Notes under the pieces: generated by a model | Database searches by the model: none | What the model saw: only the letters and a program-made list of their open reading frames with translations | What the model was told of the DNA's origin: nothing | NCBI RefSeq assembly: GCF_001888185.1 | Contig: NZ_CP016364.1 | Coordinates: 248,001-312,000, forward strand | From: Phaeobacter porticola | Lineage (GTDB): Bacteria; Pseudomonadota; Alphaproteobacteria; Rhodobacterales; Rhodobacteraceae | Reading direction: 5' to 3' | Length of the DNA stretch: 64,000 nt | Made by a program: the position numbers and the translations under genes | Part shown: piece by piece, positions 8,979 to 18,500 of the stretch | How positions within the stretch are numbered: the first letter of the stretch is position 1 | How the letters are laid out: every line of letters begins with the position of its first letter

Positions 8979-9070
8979 GTCGGGCAGTTTTCTTAACATG
9001 AACTAATGGGACGAAAGGGCGGCAGGTGCCGCCCTTCGTCGTTTGCAACACTGACAAAGGAAGGTTTGTC

Positions 9071-9403
9071 ATGAAAAACTATGTAAAGCCCGGTGATCAT
9101 CTCCCCGTCATTGCCCCGGCAGATGTGAAATCTGGGGGCCTCGTCAAGGTTGGCGCTCTGATCGGTATTGCCCAGCATGATGCCTTGGCTGGTGAAGAGG
9201 TCGAAATCGTCCGCAAGGGCTGTTTCACTCTGCCGAAAGTGTCGGCCCAGGCATGGGCGCAGGGCGCAAAGATCTACTGGATCACCGCCGACGCCAAATG
9301 CACGACCACAGTGGGCGGAAACACCTTGATTGGCGCGGCTGTTCTGGACGCGGCGAACCCGTCTGACAGCGGTTTGGTCCTTCTGGACGGCGTGATCCGC
9401 TAA
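9071..9403 (+). CDS. DUF2190-type capsid protein
   Basis: The protein has 110 residues from the ATG at 9071, preceded by a strong AAGGAAGG ribosome binding site; a longer upstream frame lacks one. The beta-rich sequence with KPGDHLPVIAPADVKSGGLVKVG matches the DUF2190 type often found directly after the capsid gene. This slot is held by the decoration protein gpD in lambda, so a capsid-stabilising role is likely but not shown. Confidence 0.75.
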   Translation: MKNYVKPGDHLPVIAPADVKSGGLVKVGALIGIAQHDALAGEEVEIVRKGCFTLPKVSAQAWAQGAKIYWITADAKCTTTVGGNTLIGAAVLDAANPSDSGLVLLDGVIR

Positions 9404-9407
9404 ACCA

Positions 9408-9731
9408 ATGAGCCATTTTTTCGATGGCATGGCCGGATTGCTGAATGAGCTGTTTGGTGATCCGGTTCAGATCACACGCGCAAACGGTGTTGTTGGTACT
9501 ATACAAGGTGTGTTTCGTCGCGATCCAATTGAGGTGGCTGGCGATGATGGGTTTCCGGTTCTGATCATGAGCCCAACCCTGAAGGTGCCTCAGACTATCC
9601 GCCTTGAGTTTGGCGACTTGGTAGAGCCGTCCATCGCACCCGGTGCGCGTTTTGTGGTCAAGAGCGGCGAGCCAAGTCCGTCACCGTCAGCAGATCGCAT
9701 GGTGGTCTATGAACTGGAGCTTGAGCCATGA
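9408..9731 (+). CDS. Head-tail joining protein (gpFII-like)
   Basis: The protein has 107 residues, close to the size of lambda gpFII, and is beta-rich with no signal or membrane segment. Its position between the capsid proteins and the tail terminator matches FII, which finishes the head and accepts the tail. Its stop overlaps the next start (ATGA). The assignment rests mainly on size and order. Confidence 0.65.
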   Translation: MSHFFDGMAGLLNELFGDPVQITRANGVVGTIQGVFRRDPIEVAGDDGFPVLIMSPTLKVPQTIRLEFGDLVEPSIAPGARFVVKSGEPSPSPSADRMVVYELELEP

Positions 9732-10141
9732 CAACAAAGATCGCTGAGACCCTTTCGACCGCGCGCGCAACGATAACAGCTGACCCGCGCTTTGCCGGGT
9801 TCCGCCAGTTTGGAATATGGGACAAGCGCATCACTGAGGATTCCCTACCCGCATTCGGTGTCGGGGTGCCTCGCTGGACAGACGATGACAAAGATACCCT
9901 AACCAGCGGTGAGGCGGTGACCACGGTTGTGATCGCGCTGAAGCGATCAGATGGGGATCTCGAAAGTCTGGCATTCGAAGATGCAGCGGCGATCAAGGCG
10001 CTGTTGTTGTCGGCCTTGGAAGATGAAGCACATGAGCTGAGCTTTCAGGAGGCGACCTATCAGGAGGACACCGCCGGGGAGAAACCCGTTTCCACTCTCT
10101 CGATGATGTTCTCTTTCACCTACTGGCCCGCAGTTCTGTAG
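9728..10141 (+). CDS. Tail terminator / minor tail protein U-like
   Basis: The protein has 137 residues, matching the size and order of lambda gpU, which stops tail-tube growth and joins the tail to the head. It has a mixed alpha/beta sequence with GVPRWTDDDKDTLTSGEAVTTVVIALKRSDGD in the middle (cited here only as the region of residues 40-71). It overlaps the upstream gene by four bases. A 50-base gap with a good ribosome binding site then precedes the tube gene. Confidence 0.6.
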   Translation: MTTKIAETLSTARATITADPRFAGFRQFGIWDKRITEDSLPAFGVGVPRWTDDDKDTLTSGEAVTTVVIALKRSDGDLESLAFEDAAAIKALLLSALEDEAHELSFQEATYQEDTAGEKPVSTLSMMFSFTYWPAVL

Positions 10142-10191
10142 GCCAGCACATGCCCGCACAGGCGGGAAATCCGACATAGGAGAAGAATGAT

Positions 10192-10617
10192 ATGTCAAGC
10201 AGCGGAGCAATTCGCGGCAAGGGGTCATCTGTACGCGTAGGCGTCGGCGATCCTGTCGCATGGACCAAACTGGCCGGGATCGAGACTTTTGATTTTCCCG
10301 ACCAATCCCGTCCGGAATTGGATGTGACACATCTGGACAGCCCAAACGATACCGAGGAGGCCATTCCAGGGATGCGCCCGGTGGCGGTTTGGACTGTCGA
10401 TATGCACCACGTTGAGGGGAGCGCTTCAGAAGTGTTGTTATCGGGGTTGGAAGACACCGGCGAGCCGATGCAGCTGGAATTGAAGACTGGCGGCGCTGCA
10501 GCCACCCCGAAAGTCTTTGCAGGCTACGTCAAAGGCTACACCCCGAAAGGGATTGGCCCCAAGGGTGTCCAGATGGCTGCCCTGAGTATCCTCATTCAAG
10601 CCAAGATCGAAGGGTGA
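10192..10617 (+). CDS. Phage tail tube protein (gpV-like)
   Basis: The protein has 141 residues and is beta-rich. The segments GIETFDFPDQSRPELDVTHL and LSGLEDTGEPMQLELKTG are the pattern of siphophage tail tube proteins, which stack as hexamer rings around the tape measure. It is placed immediately before the tail chaperone genes, as in lambda. A GGAGAAGAATGAT region provides the ribosome binding site. Confidence 0.8.
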   Translation: MSSSGAIRGKGSSVRVGVGDPVAWTKLAGIETFDFPDQSRPELDVTHLDSPNDTEEAIPGMRPVAVWTVDMHHVEGSASEVLLSGLEDTGEPMQLELKTGGAAATPKVFAGYVKGYTPKGIGPKGVQMAALSILIQAKIEG

Positions 10618-10624
10618 AGGGTAT

Positions 10625-10975
10625 ATGGCTGACTATACACGAGGTGAAGTGAGCGGGCGCGTGCGTGGGCGCGTCAAAACCCTGTGCCTTGATATGGCAG
10701 CACTTGAGCGGTTTGAGGCGTTACAGAGCCAAGAAGCGTTTTCTGCAATCGAAGAAATGCGCGGTGACGATGCCGGGTTTGCGACGCTGCGCCGACTGGT
10801 GTGGTCGGCAATGGCCAAGCACCACCCGGACGCCACACTGGCAGAGGCGCAAGCGTTCATTGCCAAGCATGCTGACAAAATCCGCGCAATGCTTCAGCGG
10901 GCACTACCGGAGCCTGAGACGGATGAGGACGTGGCAGAGTCCGCGCCGGGAAAACCGGCCGGAGCGACGGGGTAG
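10625..10975 (+). CDS. Tail assembly chaperone (gpG / GTA-gp10-like)
   Basis: The protein has 116 residues and is mostly helical, ending in a Pro/Glu/Asp-rich tail. It resembles the GTA-gp10/gpG chaperones that coat the tape measure during tail assembly. The stop is the TAG at 10973-10975. Before it lies an in-frame slippery heptamer GGGAAAA (10948-10954) with a hairpin directly after it, so a fraction of ribosomes should move to the -1 frame and make a longer product ending at 11289. Confidence 0.82.
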   Translation: MADYTRGEVSGRVRGRVKTLCLDMAALERFEALQSQEAFSAIEEMRGDDAGFATLRRLVWSAMAKHHPDATLAEAQAFIAKHADKIRAMLQRALPEPETDEDVAESAPGKPAGATG

Positions 10976-10993
10976 GGGTCTCTTCGCTCCGGC
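10948..10993 (+). promoter_or_regulatory. Programmed -1 ribosomal frameshift signal
   Basis: The slippery heptamer G-GGA-AAA at 10948-10954 is in the correct X-XXY-YYZ register for the chaperone frame. Three bases later a perfect 10-bp stem begins: GCCGGAGCGA at 10958-10967 pairs with TCGCTCCGGC at 10984-10993 across a 16-base loop. The -1 frame is open from just after a TGA at 10924 to 11289. Lambda uses GGGAAAG at the same place in its G-T genes. The elements are seen directly; frameshifting itself is inferred. Confidence 0.85.
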
Positions 10994-11289
10994 ATGATTG
11001 GCTTGATGCCGGTCTTGATCCTGATCGGTTCTGGCAGATTACCCCGCGCCTTTATGTTGAAGAGATGCGTTCGGCGGCCCGCCGTCGAGCGCATCAGCAG
11101 GCCGCGCTGGCTGAGGCCATGTTTGCCGGATCTCGCATGGACGGCAAAGACCTACAGAAATACTGCGACGACCTGCGCGGTGAAGATCGGACGCAGCCGC
11201 CTGAAGCTCTGCCGGGTGCAATTGATGCTGCCGCGCGGGGTCACCCGGTGATGACCTGGAAAGAATTCCTAACACAAAGGAACACGTGA
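10954..11289 (+). CDS. Frameshift extension of tail chaperone (gpT-like domain)
   Basis: Read in the -1 frame relative to the chaperone, this adds 111 codons to the first 110, giving a 221-residue G-T type fusion. The extension contains HDWLDAGLDPDRFWQITPRL followed by a helical EEMRSAARRRAHQQAALAEA stretch, the pattern of gpT-like domains in phage and GTA chaperones. No start with a good ribosome binding site precedes the conserved part, so it is probably made only by frameshifting. The tape measure gene starts two bases after its stop. Confidence 0.78.
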   Translation, partial: TGRSDGVGVSSLRHDWLDAGLDPDRFWQITPRLYVEEMRSAARRRAHQQAALAEAMFAGSRMDGKDLQKYCDDLRGEDRTQPPEALPGAIDAAARGHPVMTWKEFLTQRNT

Positions 11290-11290
11290 A

Positions 11291-13906
11291 ATGTCTCTGG
11301 TGGGTCGTCTCAAAGCGACCCTCGGGCTGGATGCCCGTGGGTTCGACAAAGGTCTGAAATCAAGTGAAAGCCGCGTGAAGCGGTTCGGAAAGGCTATCTC
11401 CAAGATCGGGGTTGGCCTTTCTGTTGTTTCTGCTGGTGTGCTGGCGGCAGTGCGCAATCAGCTCAATGCTGCTGATGAGCTGTCCAAAAGTGCGCAACGG
11501 CTTGGTGTGCCGATTGAAGAGCTATCTGCGCTCCGCCATGCCGCTGATATGTCCGCAGTCAGTGCATCTGATCTGGACAACGGTTTGGTTCGCCTGTCGC
11601 GGAACATGCAGGACGCATTTGCGGGCGGCAAAAGAACCTCCGCTCTGTTCCGGGATCTTGGGATCAGCTTTTCTGATACCAATGGCAAGCTGCGTCCAAC
11701 ATCTGAAGTGATGGCAGATGCGGCAGAACGTCTTGCGGCCATGCCTGACGGGGCCAAGAAAACAGCGCTGGCATTTGAGCTGTTCGGGCGCGCGGGAGCT
11801 AACCTGATCCCAATGCTCAACGGAGGTCGGGAAGGTCTGCAGGGCATGCTGAAAGAGGCCCGCGAATTGGGTCTGGTTGTCGATCAGAAGACTGGCAAGT
11901 CTGCCGAGAACTTCAATGATAACCTCTCGCGTCTTTCCAAGACCCTGAGGGGTGTCTTGTTGCAGTCCATGGCGGCGCTGGCTCCCGTCTTGGAGCGCAT
12001 CACAAATGCGGTTGTGAACGCGTCCAAATGGTTCCGTGATCTGTCGCCTTCTGTTCGTCAGGCCCTTGCGGGGTTCGTGGCATTCCTGGCTGTCGCAGGA
12101 CCATTGGCTCTTGCAATCGGTGGGGTCACATTAGCGCTGTCAGCGATCGCGGGACCAGTTGTTGCTGTGGTTGGTGGTTTCGCGGCTCTAGTGGCTGGGG
12201 CTTCAGCCTTGGGCGTCAGCCTCAGAACCATTGCCGCTGTCGCGGGTGCTGTTGCCGCAGCCTTCGGGATCAAACTGGTTGTTGCGATTGGGGCAAAGTT
12301 TGTCGCCTCCGCTGTCGCTGCAACCCGTCAGGCCCTCGCTCTGGAAATGGCTCTGGGGGCCAAGTCCCGTGCCGCCGCTGTCGCGGGGGTTGCCGTCAAG
12401 AGTTTGTCGCGGGCGCTGATTGCCCTGCGGAGCGCACTTGTCGCCACTGGCATCGGTGCCCTCGTGGTGGCCGCAGGACTGCTGGTCGACCAATTCACGC
12501 ATTTGGTTCAACGGTCTGGTGGTCTGGGAACAGCGCTGTCCCTTCTGTGGAATGTTGCGAAAGAGGTATTCAACCGGATCGGCCTTGCGGGCTTGGCCGC
12601 TGTGGACCGGCTGCGGGCTGGGTTCTTTGACCTTCAGGCCCGCTCTGTGCGGATCTGGGCAGGTATTATTCGAACCGTCACCAATGCTGCCGAGGCCATT
12701 GTTGATTCCGGCATTGGCGCTGCTGAAGCCTTCAAGACCGCATTTCAGGGCATCCCCCAGGCCCTTGGCGATTTCATGTTTCAGGCCGCAAACTCGGTCA
12801 TTGATGGTGTCGAGGAGATGATTAATGCGGTGGTGAGCCGCATCAACAAGTTCATATCTGGTCTGAACAGCGCCCTTGCAAAGCTGCCGTCATGGGCTGG
12901 CGGCGGGTCTCTGTCGGTCGGACTGGTGGGGGAGGTCAATCTCGGGGGTGTCGACAATCCGTTTGCCGGTAAGGCTGCGGGCATGGGTCAGGCGGCGCAG
13001 GATGCCTATGACGCGGCGCAGGGAACGAGCGACTTTGGCGGTCGGGCGGATCGTCTCGAAGCTGTTGCATCTGGCATCGACACCAGCGCGGCTGCTGCCC
13101 GCGCCGCAAGCGATGTTCTCCTTAATATGGCTACAGCGCCGTTGACCAGCATCGATGCGTTGCGCGAGGCGATGCAGGAAACCGAGGGGGATATTGACAG
13201 CACGTCGGAGGCCACGACCCGGCTACAGCAGGAGCTGGATAAGCTTGGTAACGGCGGCGGCGGTGGTGCTGGCAAGGGAAAGAGCGGCAAGTCCATCAAG
13301 GAAAAGCTCAGTGAGCCGTTCAAGTACCTAAAAGAAAAGGTCAAAGGATTTTCCGATTCACTTGCAGGCGCAATCGTTCAGGGCAAGAGCCTTGGCGATG
13401 CCATGCGGGGCGTATTCCAGCGGATGGCGCAGGATCTCATTGCCAGCGGCATTCAGCGGCTGATGATGAGCCTGTTCAGTTTCGGGGGCGGCGGCGGCAA
13501 GATCTTTGGATCGCTTCTGGGGTCGATCTTCAAAGTTCCCTCCTATGCGTCTGGCACCATGAACCACCCCGGAGGTATCGCGCAGGTCTTTGAGGAAGGT
13601 GGCGAGCTGATCAATCTGCCCAGTGGCGCGCGGGTTATCCCCCACGATCTTTCGCGCATGATGGTGACTGCTGCAGGCAAAGCGGCGGGGGCCTCGGCGT
13701 CCTCTGATCTTTCCAAAGTGCAAACGCAAGAGGTGGTTGTCCGCCTGTCCCAATCCGCCATGCGGCTGAGCGATGACGGCAAGATCGTCGCGGAGATCGG
13801 TTTGCAGACGGATCAGAAGATTTCACGCGCGGCTGAAAACGCGGATCTCGCCTTGCCGCAGAAGGTCCAGCAGATCAACCACAGACCAAGGGATCGCTAC
13901 ACATGA
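11291..13906 (+). CDS. Phage tail tape measure protein
   Basis: The protein has 871 residues and sets tail length. The N-terminal part is helical (GFDKGLKSSESRVKRFGKAI). Around residues 255-400 there are several strongly hydrophobic Ala/Val/Gly segments, typical of the membrane-inserting portion of tape measure proteins. The C-terminus holds a Gly-rich linker (GNGGGGGAGKGKSGKS) and a tail-tip binding region. It is the longest gene of the tail module and follows the chaperones, as in lambda (gpH). Confidence 0.92.
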   Translation: MSLVGRLKATLGLDARGFDKGLKSSESRVKRFGKAISKIGVGLSVVSAGVLAAVRNQLNAADELSKSAQRLGVPIEELSALRHAADMSAVSASDLDNGLVRLSRNMQDAFAGGKRTSALFRDLGISFSDTNGKLRPTSEVMADAAERLAAMPDGAKKTALAFELFGRAGANLIPMLNGGREGLQGMLKEARELGLVVDQKTGKSAENFNDNLSRLSKTLRGVLLQSMAALAPVLERITNAVVNASKWFRDLSPSVRQALAGFVAFLAVAGPLALAIGGVTLALSAIAGPVVAVVGGFAALVAGASALGVSLRTIAAVAGAVAAAFGIKLVVAIGAKFVASAVAATRQALALEMALGAKSRAAAVAGVAVKSLSRALIALRSALVATGIGALVVAAGLLVDQFTHLVQRSGGLGTALSLLWNVAKEVFNRIGLAGLAAVDRLRAGFFDLQARSVRIWAGIIRTVTNAAEAIVDSGIGAAEAFKTAFQGIPQALGDFMFQAANSVIDGVEEMINAVVSRINKFISGLNSALAKLPSWAGGGSLSVGLVGEVNLGGVDNPFAGKAAGMGQAAQDAYDAAQGTSDFGGRADRLEAVASGIDTSAAAARAASDVLLNMATAPLTSIDALREAMQETEGDIDSTSEATTRLQQELDKLGNGGGGGAGKGKSGKSIKEKLSEPFKYLKEKVKGFSDSLAGAIVQGKSLGDAMRGVFQRMAQDLIASGIQRLMMSLFSFGGGGGKIFGSLLGSIFKVPSYASGTMNHPGGIAQVFEEGGELINLPSGARVIPHDLSRMMVTAAGKAAGASASSDLSKVQTQEVVVRLSQSAMRLSDDGKIVAEIGLQTDQKISRAAENADLALPQKVQQINHRPRDRYT

Positions 13907-14562
13907 GCAATCAACCACCCCTCGCGCTGTCAGAGTTCTGGAACAAATTGCGCCTTCGGGCGATCACCTTTGATTTGCCCGATGATCAGACTGGGACCGG
14001 CACCGGCAGCGGCGAAGTTCTCAGGGCCAGCCGCCGCGACGTGCTATGGCAGGGCAAGGCGGCGGTAACACTCAATCGCCATGACGCGCAGGACGAAATT
14101 AAAGCCCTCATGGATGAGATCCGCCATGGCGGCGCACGTTTTCTGGTCAGCGACCCAAAGCGCAGAGGGCCGCAGTCTGACAAGCTGGGCACGCTTCAGG
14201 GCAACAGTATCGCAACCGTGCATTCCTTCGACCTGGGGGATCGCCGCAAGTTGGTTCTGCGCGGTCTCCCGGCAGGATTTGAACTGCGCGCCGGTGATCT
14301 GTTGTCGATCGAGTATGGCGCGGATCCCGTCCGGCATTTCCTGGCGCGTATCCAGCGCGGCGGGACTTTCGCAGGCAATACACCAAAGTGCGAGCTTCGG
14401 GTTTTGCCGTTCTTGCCGATTGGCCTGGAAGTCGGGCAGGTCGTCACGCTGCGCAGTCCTGTCTGCAAAGCCTCTTACGTGCCCGATTCCTATACCCCTA
14501 TCGAAAGACTGCCGGGTTACGACGGCGGCTTTGAATTCAAGTGGAGACAGACGTACCGATGA
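13903..14562 (+). CDS. Minor tail protein
   Basis: The protein has 219 residues, overlaps the tape measure stop by four bases, and is mostly beta strand with no catalytic motif. It occupies the position of lambda gpM and the distal-tail proteins, between tape measure and tail tip. A region with FLVSDPKRRGPQSDKLG resembles distal tail proteins of GTA-like phages. A distal-tail adaptor role is inferred from order. Confidence 0.65.
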   Translation: MSNQPPLALSEFWNKLRLRAITFDLPDDQTGTGTGSGEVLRASRRDVLWQGKAAVTLNRHDAQDEIKALMDEIRHGGARFLVSDPKRRGPQSDKLGTLQGNSIATVHSFDLGDRRKLVLRGLPAGFELRAGDLLSIEYGADPVRHFLARIQRGGTFAGNTPKCELRVLPFLPIGLEVGQVVTLRSPVCKASYVPDSYTPIERLPGYDGGFEFKWRQTYR

Positions 14563-15143
14563 GCTGGCCAGTTTCCCAACGCAGGGATCAACACAACCGT
14601 GTCTTGATGTGGGTTGAAGCGAAAGAACATCTGACCGGCGACCCAAAGCCGCTTGGCATCTGGGATGGCCGGGATCATCAGCAATTTGAGATCGATGGCG
14701 AGATCCGCGCGTTCTACGGCGCGGGCAGCATCCAGCAGCTCAAAGCCTTCACCTCTGAGGCTGGGTTGGTGATCCAGAACTATGGCCTGGACCTTGCGGC
14801 CTTTTCTCCGGAGGTGCGCGCATTGGTGCGTGCGCGTGATGTGCGCTTCGCACGTGTCCAGATCTACGTGGTTGTGTTTGATCCGGAGACCGGCGCACAG
14901 CTCGGCTTACACAGAGTGTTCAGCGGCGTCATTGATGGGGCACCTGAGGAAATCGGGGCGGCTGGCGGGGATGCGCTGGTGAAGCTGAATCTGGTCTCCA
15001 ATGCCCGTTTATTGACTCGCAAAGCGCCTGTACTCAAATCGCAGGCCGCACAGTCCAAACGCGAAGACGACAAGTTCTTTCAATATGCGGATGTATCCGG
15101 TGCCGTTCCTGTCTTCTGGGGCCGGTGGCGGCATCGGGATTAA
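14559..15143 (+). CDS. Tail tip protein (DUF2163-like)
   Basis: The protein has 194 residues from the ATG that overlaps the previous stop (ATGA); an in-frame ATG at 14541 lies inside the upstream gene. The C-terminus SQAAQSKREDDKFFQYADVS followed by GAVPVFWG is a pattern I associate with phage tail-tip hub proteins of the DUF2163/gpL position. It precedes a peptidase-like and a J-like protein, the usual tail-tip order. Confidence 0.65.
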   Translation: MSWPVSQRRDQHNRVLMWVEAKEHLTGDPKPLGIWDGRDHQQFEIDGEIRAFYGAGSIQQLKAFTSEAGLVIQNYGLDLAAFSPEVRALVRARDVRFARVQIYVVVFDPETGAQLGLHRVFSGVIDGAPEEIGAAGGDALVKLNLVSNARLLTRKAPVLKSQAAQSKREDDKFFQYADVSGAVPVFWGRWRHRD

Positions 15144-15177
15144 CTGAAACTCCACAATCTGAAAAATTGAGGCGGGA

Positions 15178-15597
15178 ATGACCCAATCAATTAAGCGCCA
15201 TAGCCAATGGCGTTCAAATCTTTGCGGCTTTTTGGCTTCGGTCTCCCGGCAGAAATTTCGGCCAGGGGCGCATGATTGCGCCTTGTTTGCCGCCGGTGCT
15301 GTGAAGGCAATGACCGGCGCAGATCTCGCCGCAGAATATGCCGGCCGCTATCGCACAGTCGCAGAAGGCATGGCCTTGTTGCGCTCTGAGGGGGTGGCGG
15401 ATCTCACTGCCTTGGTGATCCGTCATTTTGAAGAAATCCCGCCACTCAAAGCCGGTGTCGGGGATCTCGCCTTGGTCGAAGGGGAGGGGGGGGAGGATGC
15501 CCTCGGCGTTGTGCAGGGGCCATCAATATTCGTTCTGCAAAGGAACGGGCTTGGCCGCGTTTCCTTGGAAGCTGGTCTGAAAGGGTTTCGTATATGA
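15178..15597 (+). CDS. NlpC/P60-like tail peptidase (DUF6950 type)
   Basis: The protein has 139 residues. The segment GAHDCALFAAG around residues 30-40 carries a candidate catalytic Cys34 with neighbouring His32/Asp33, as in papain-like cell-wall peptidases of phage tail tips (lambda gpK position). A later conserved His is less clear. It probably loosens host peptidoglycan during DNA entry. It overlaps the J-like gene by four bases. Confidence 0.7.
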   Translation: MTQSIKRHSQWRSNLCGFLASVSRQKFRPGAHDCALFAAGAVKAMTGADLAAEYAGRYRTVAEGMALLRSEGVADLTALVIRHFEEIPPLKAGVGDLALVEGEGGEDALGVVQGPSIFVLQRNGLGRVSLEAGLKGFRI

Positions 15598-18500
15598 AAA
15601 ACCTGTTGTTTGCGGCCTTGGTGTATCTGCTGGCGTCGTCAGGGCCTGCTGACGCCGCGCCAGTAATCGCCGCCTTCCAGGCCGTTGCCGCTTTCGTGGG
15701 CACGCTTGGTGTTGTCGGCTCGGCGTTGCTGCAACTCGCGATCGGCTCGGCCATGAGCATGATTGCCAAATCCAAGTTGCGAAAAGCGCAAGGGCAGAAT
15801 TCTGGCATTCAGACAGAGGTGACCCTAACCGGCGGCACCAATTCTGAAAGCTTTATTCTCGGCTATTACGGCACTGCCGGCACATGGGTTTGCCCGCCTC
15901 TTTCGCGCGGTGACCGCCTCAAGGTGCTAACCTATGTGATTGATCTGGCTGGCATGCCCGGACACTCGCTGGAGGATGTGTTTGTCAATGGCGAGAAACT
16001 GAAGCTGGACGGCAAAATCAAGCACGGCAAAACCGTCACCTCCAAACCGGACAGCTTCAAAGGGCTGGTGACCGTTACCTATTTTGACGGGTCGCAAACC
16101 AAAGCCCCCGTCATGATGCAGCGGAACTACGGCACTGATCCCGACTTTCCGTGGACCGCTGAAATGGTCGGTCGTGGGCGCTGTTATGTGATCGTTGAAT
16201 TCACGCACGACGCTAAGGTCTTCTCGGGCCTCCCCCGCATGCGCTTCGGTCTGCGCGGCTTGCCGCTTCTCGACCCCCGCGTCGGCGAGGTGATGCAGTT
16301 TGATAATCTCGCACTGTTGGCATATTCCGTCCTTCGTGGGTTTGAATTTCCCGATGGCACCCGCTGGGGCGGCGAGGCCAGTCTTGCAGACCTTCCGCTG
16401 TCGGTTTGGTCCGCTGCCATGAATGAGGCCGATCGGCTGATCGCCACCAAAGATGAAAATGAAGAGCCGCAGTTCCGTGGTGGCTTTGAAATCAAAATCG
16501 CTGAGACAGAACCGGCTGAGGTTCTGGAGCGGTTCATGGACGCCTGCACCGGCGATCTCGCTGAAGAGGGAGGCACATGGTACGTGCGCATGGGCGCGCC
16601 TCAGGTGCCGTCTGCGTTCCTGACGGATGATGATCTGATTGTTGATGCGCCGATGTCTCTGACGCCGTTTGCGGGCTTGGCAGACAGCATGAACAGTCTG
16701 ACGCTGAAGTATCCGAACCCGGCCATTGCGTGGGAAGTCAGTGAGGCGGAGCGTATCTTGCGCCCTGAGCTGGAGGCGCAGCACGAGGGGCGGCGGCTGT
16801 CAGAGGATCTTTCCTTGTCGGCGTGTCCCTTCCCGCTTCAGGTGCAGCGGGTGGGGAAAGCCTATATTGAGGATGCGCAGCGCGATGTGCTGCACAGCTT
16901 CACACTCCCCCCGGATTTCGCGCATCTCTCGCCCTTGTCGGTGGTTTCGTGGACCTCTGAGCACAACCAATATGACGGCAAGCATTTCTCGATCGAGAAA
17001 AAGGTAATCCACCCGCACGATCTGTTGGCCTCGGTTGAGGTGCGCGAGGTCGACCCGGCTGACCACAGTTGGTCAACTGATGATGAATTGCCAGTGCCGG
17101 ACGGGGTGACCCAACTGACGCCGCCGGTGTTGTTCATTCTGAACGGCGTCCGCGTTGCCCCCGTCGATATCTTGGATAGTGACGGCAACCCGCGCCGGGC
17201 TGCAATCGAGGTCTCGCAGATCCCCATTGTCGAGGGGATCGAATGGCGGGTGTTCGACTTTGCGGGCACCCGTATTGCTGACGGCGTTGCCATGGATGTT
17301 GGCGACACCTTTCTGATCACTCAGGGCATCCTGCCGGGGCACACCTACTTTGTGAGTCTGCGGGTTGCTGATGAGGTCAATGTTGATTGGTCGGCCTGGT
17401 ATGAGGTCAACACCAATGATGTTCGGCTCGGGCCGGACGATCTGTCAGAAGAGGTGTGGCAGTACGTGGATGGCGTGGCCGTCTCAGCGCTGAACGACTT
17501 CAATGGCAACATGACCTACGCGCTGGAAAAGTTGGCGCAGGTGGATCTGGAAAACCGGGTTTCCGGTTTCTTGGAAACCGCCCGAATTGAGGGGGAGGTG
17601 AATGAGAAGACAGAGGCGCTTTCGTCGGAGATGGATGGGGTCCGCGCTGATCTGGTGCAGAACTACATTACTGCGGCAATGCAGGATTCCGCACTCGCGA
17701 TGCTGCGGACGTCTTTGACCGCCGAAATTGATGGCGTCTCCGCCTCTCTGTCGACCAGCTATTACACGATCGCGCAGGTCAATTCTGCGATCTCGGCAGC
17801 GCGTACATCTTTGCGAAGTGAAATCGCAGGGGTCTCCGCCACGCTGAACGCTGACTACTACACCATCGCTCAGACCAACTCGGCTATTTCGGCGGCGACA
17901 ACCTCGGTCACCAGTACCCTTGATAACCTGACCACGACCGTCAACCAGGTGCAATCCTCGGTCGATGGGGTCAAAGGCACATACGGCGTCCAGGTCAACA
18001 ACAACGGCGTCGTGACCGGCTTTGGTCTGGTGTCGGAGTTGATCAACGGATCCGTCTCCACCACCTTCACGGTGCAGGCAGACCGCTTTGTCGTGGCCAG
18101 CAGCTCAGGCGGAGGGGCCGTGTCGCCTTTCCTGATTTCAGGCGGCAAGGTCTACATCCGTGATGCGGTGATCCGAAACGCGTCTATCTCCAGCGCAAAG
18201 ATCAAGGCCCTCGCCGTTGACACCCTGCACATCAAGGGCAAGGCGGTTGACACCCGGCAGATCGCAGAAAACGCAGCCACCACCTTTTACGAGGCTACGG
18301 GCGGCACCGGCTACAAGCGGATCCAGATCAGGAACATCCATGATGAGCCAATCACGCTGATCATCCAGGTGCTCTATGATTGTCAGGATGACAGCGGTTC
18401 TGCCGCGCGGTTTGCGGGCGTGAAGATCTACAAAGAGCAAACCGCAGGCGGGAAAAATAATCTTCTGTCCTCAGTTGGTGACGGCAGCACCGGCGATGGT

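Noticed and set aside
15927-16784. 285-codon - strand frame opposite the J-like gene
   Set aside because: Shadow of the J-like gene; no ribosome binding site or recognisable domain.
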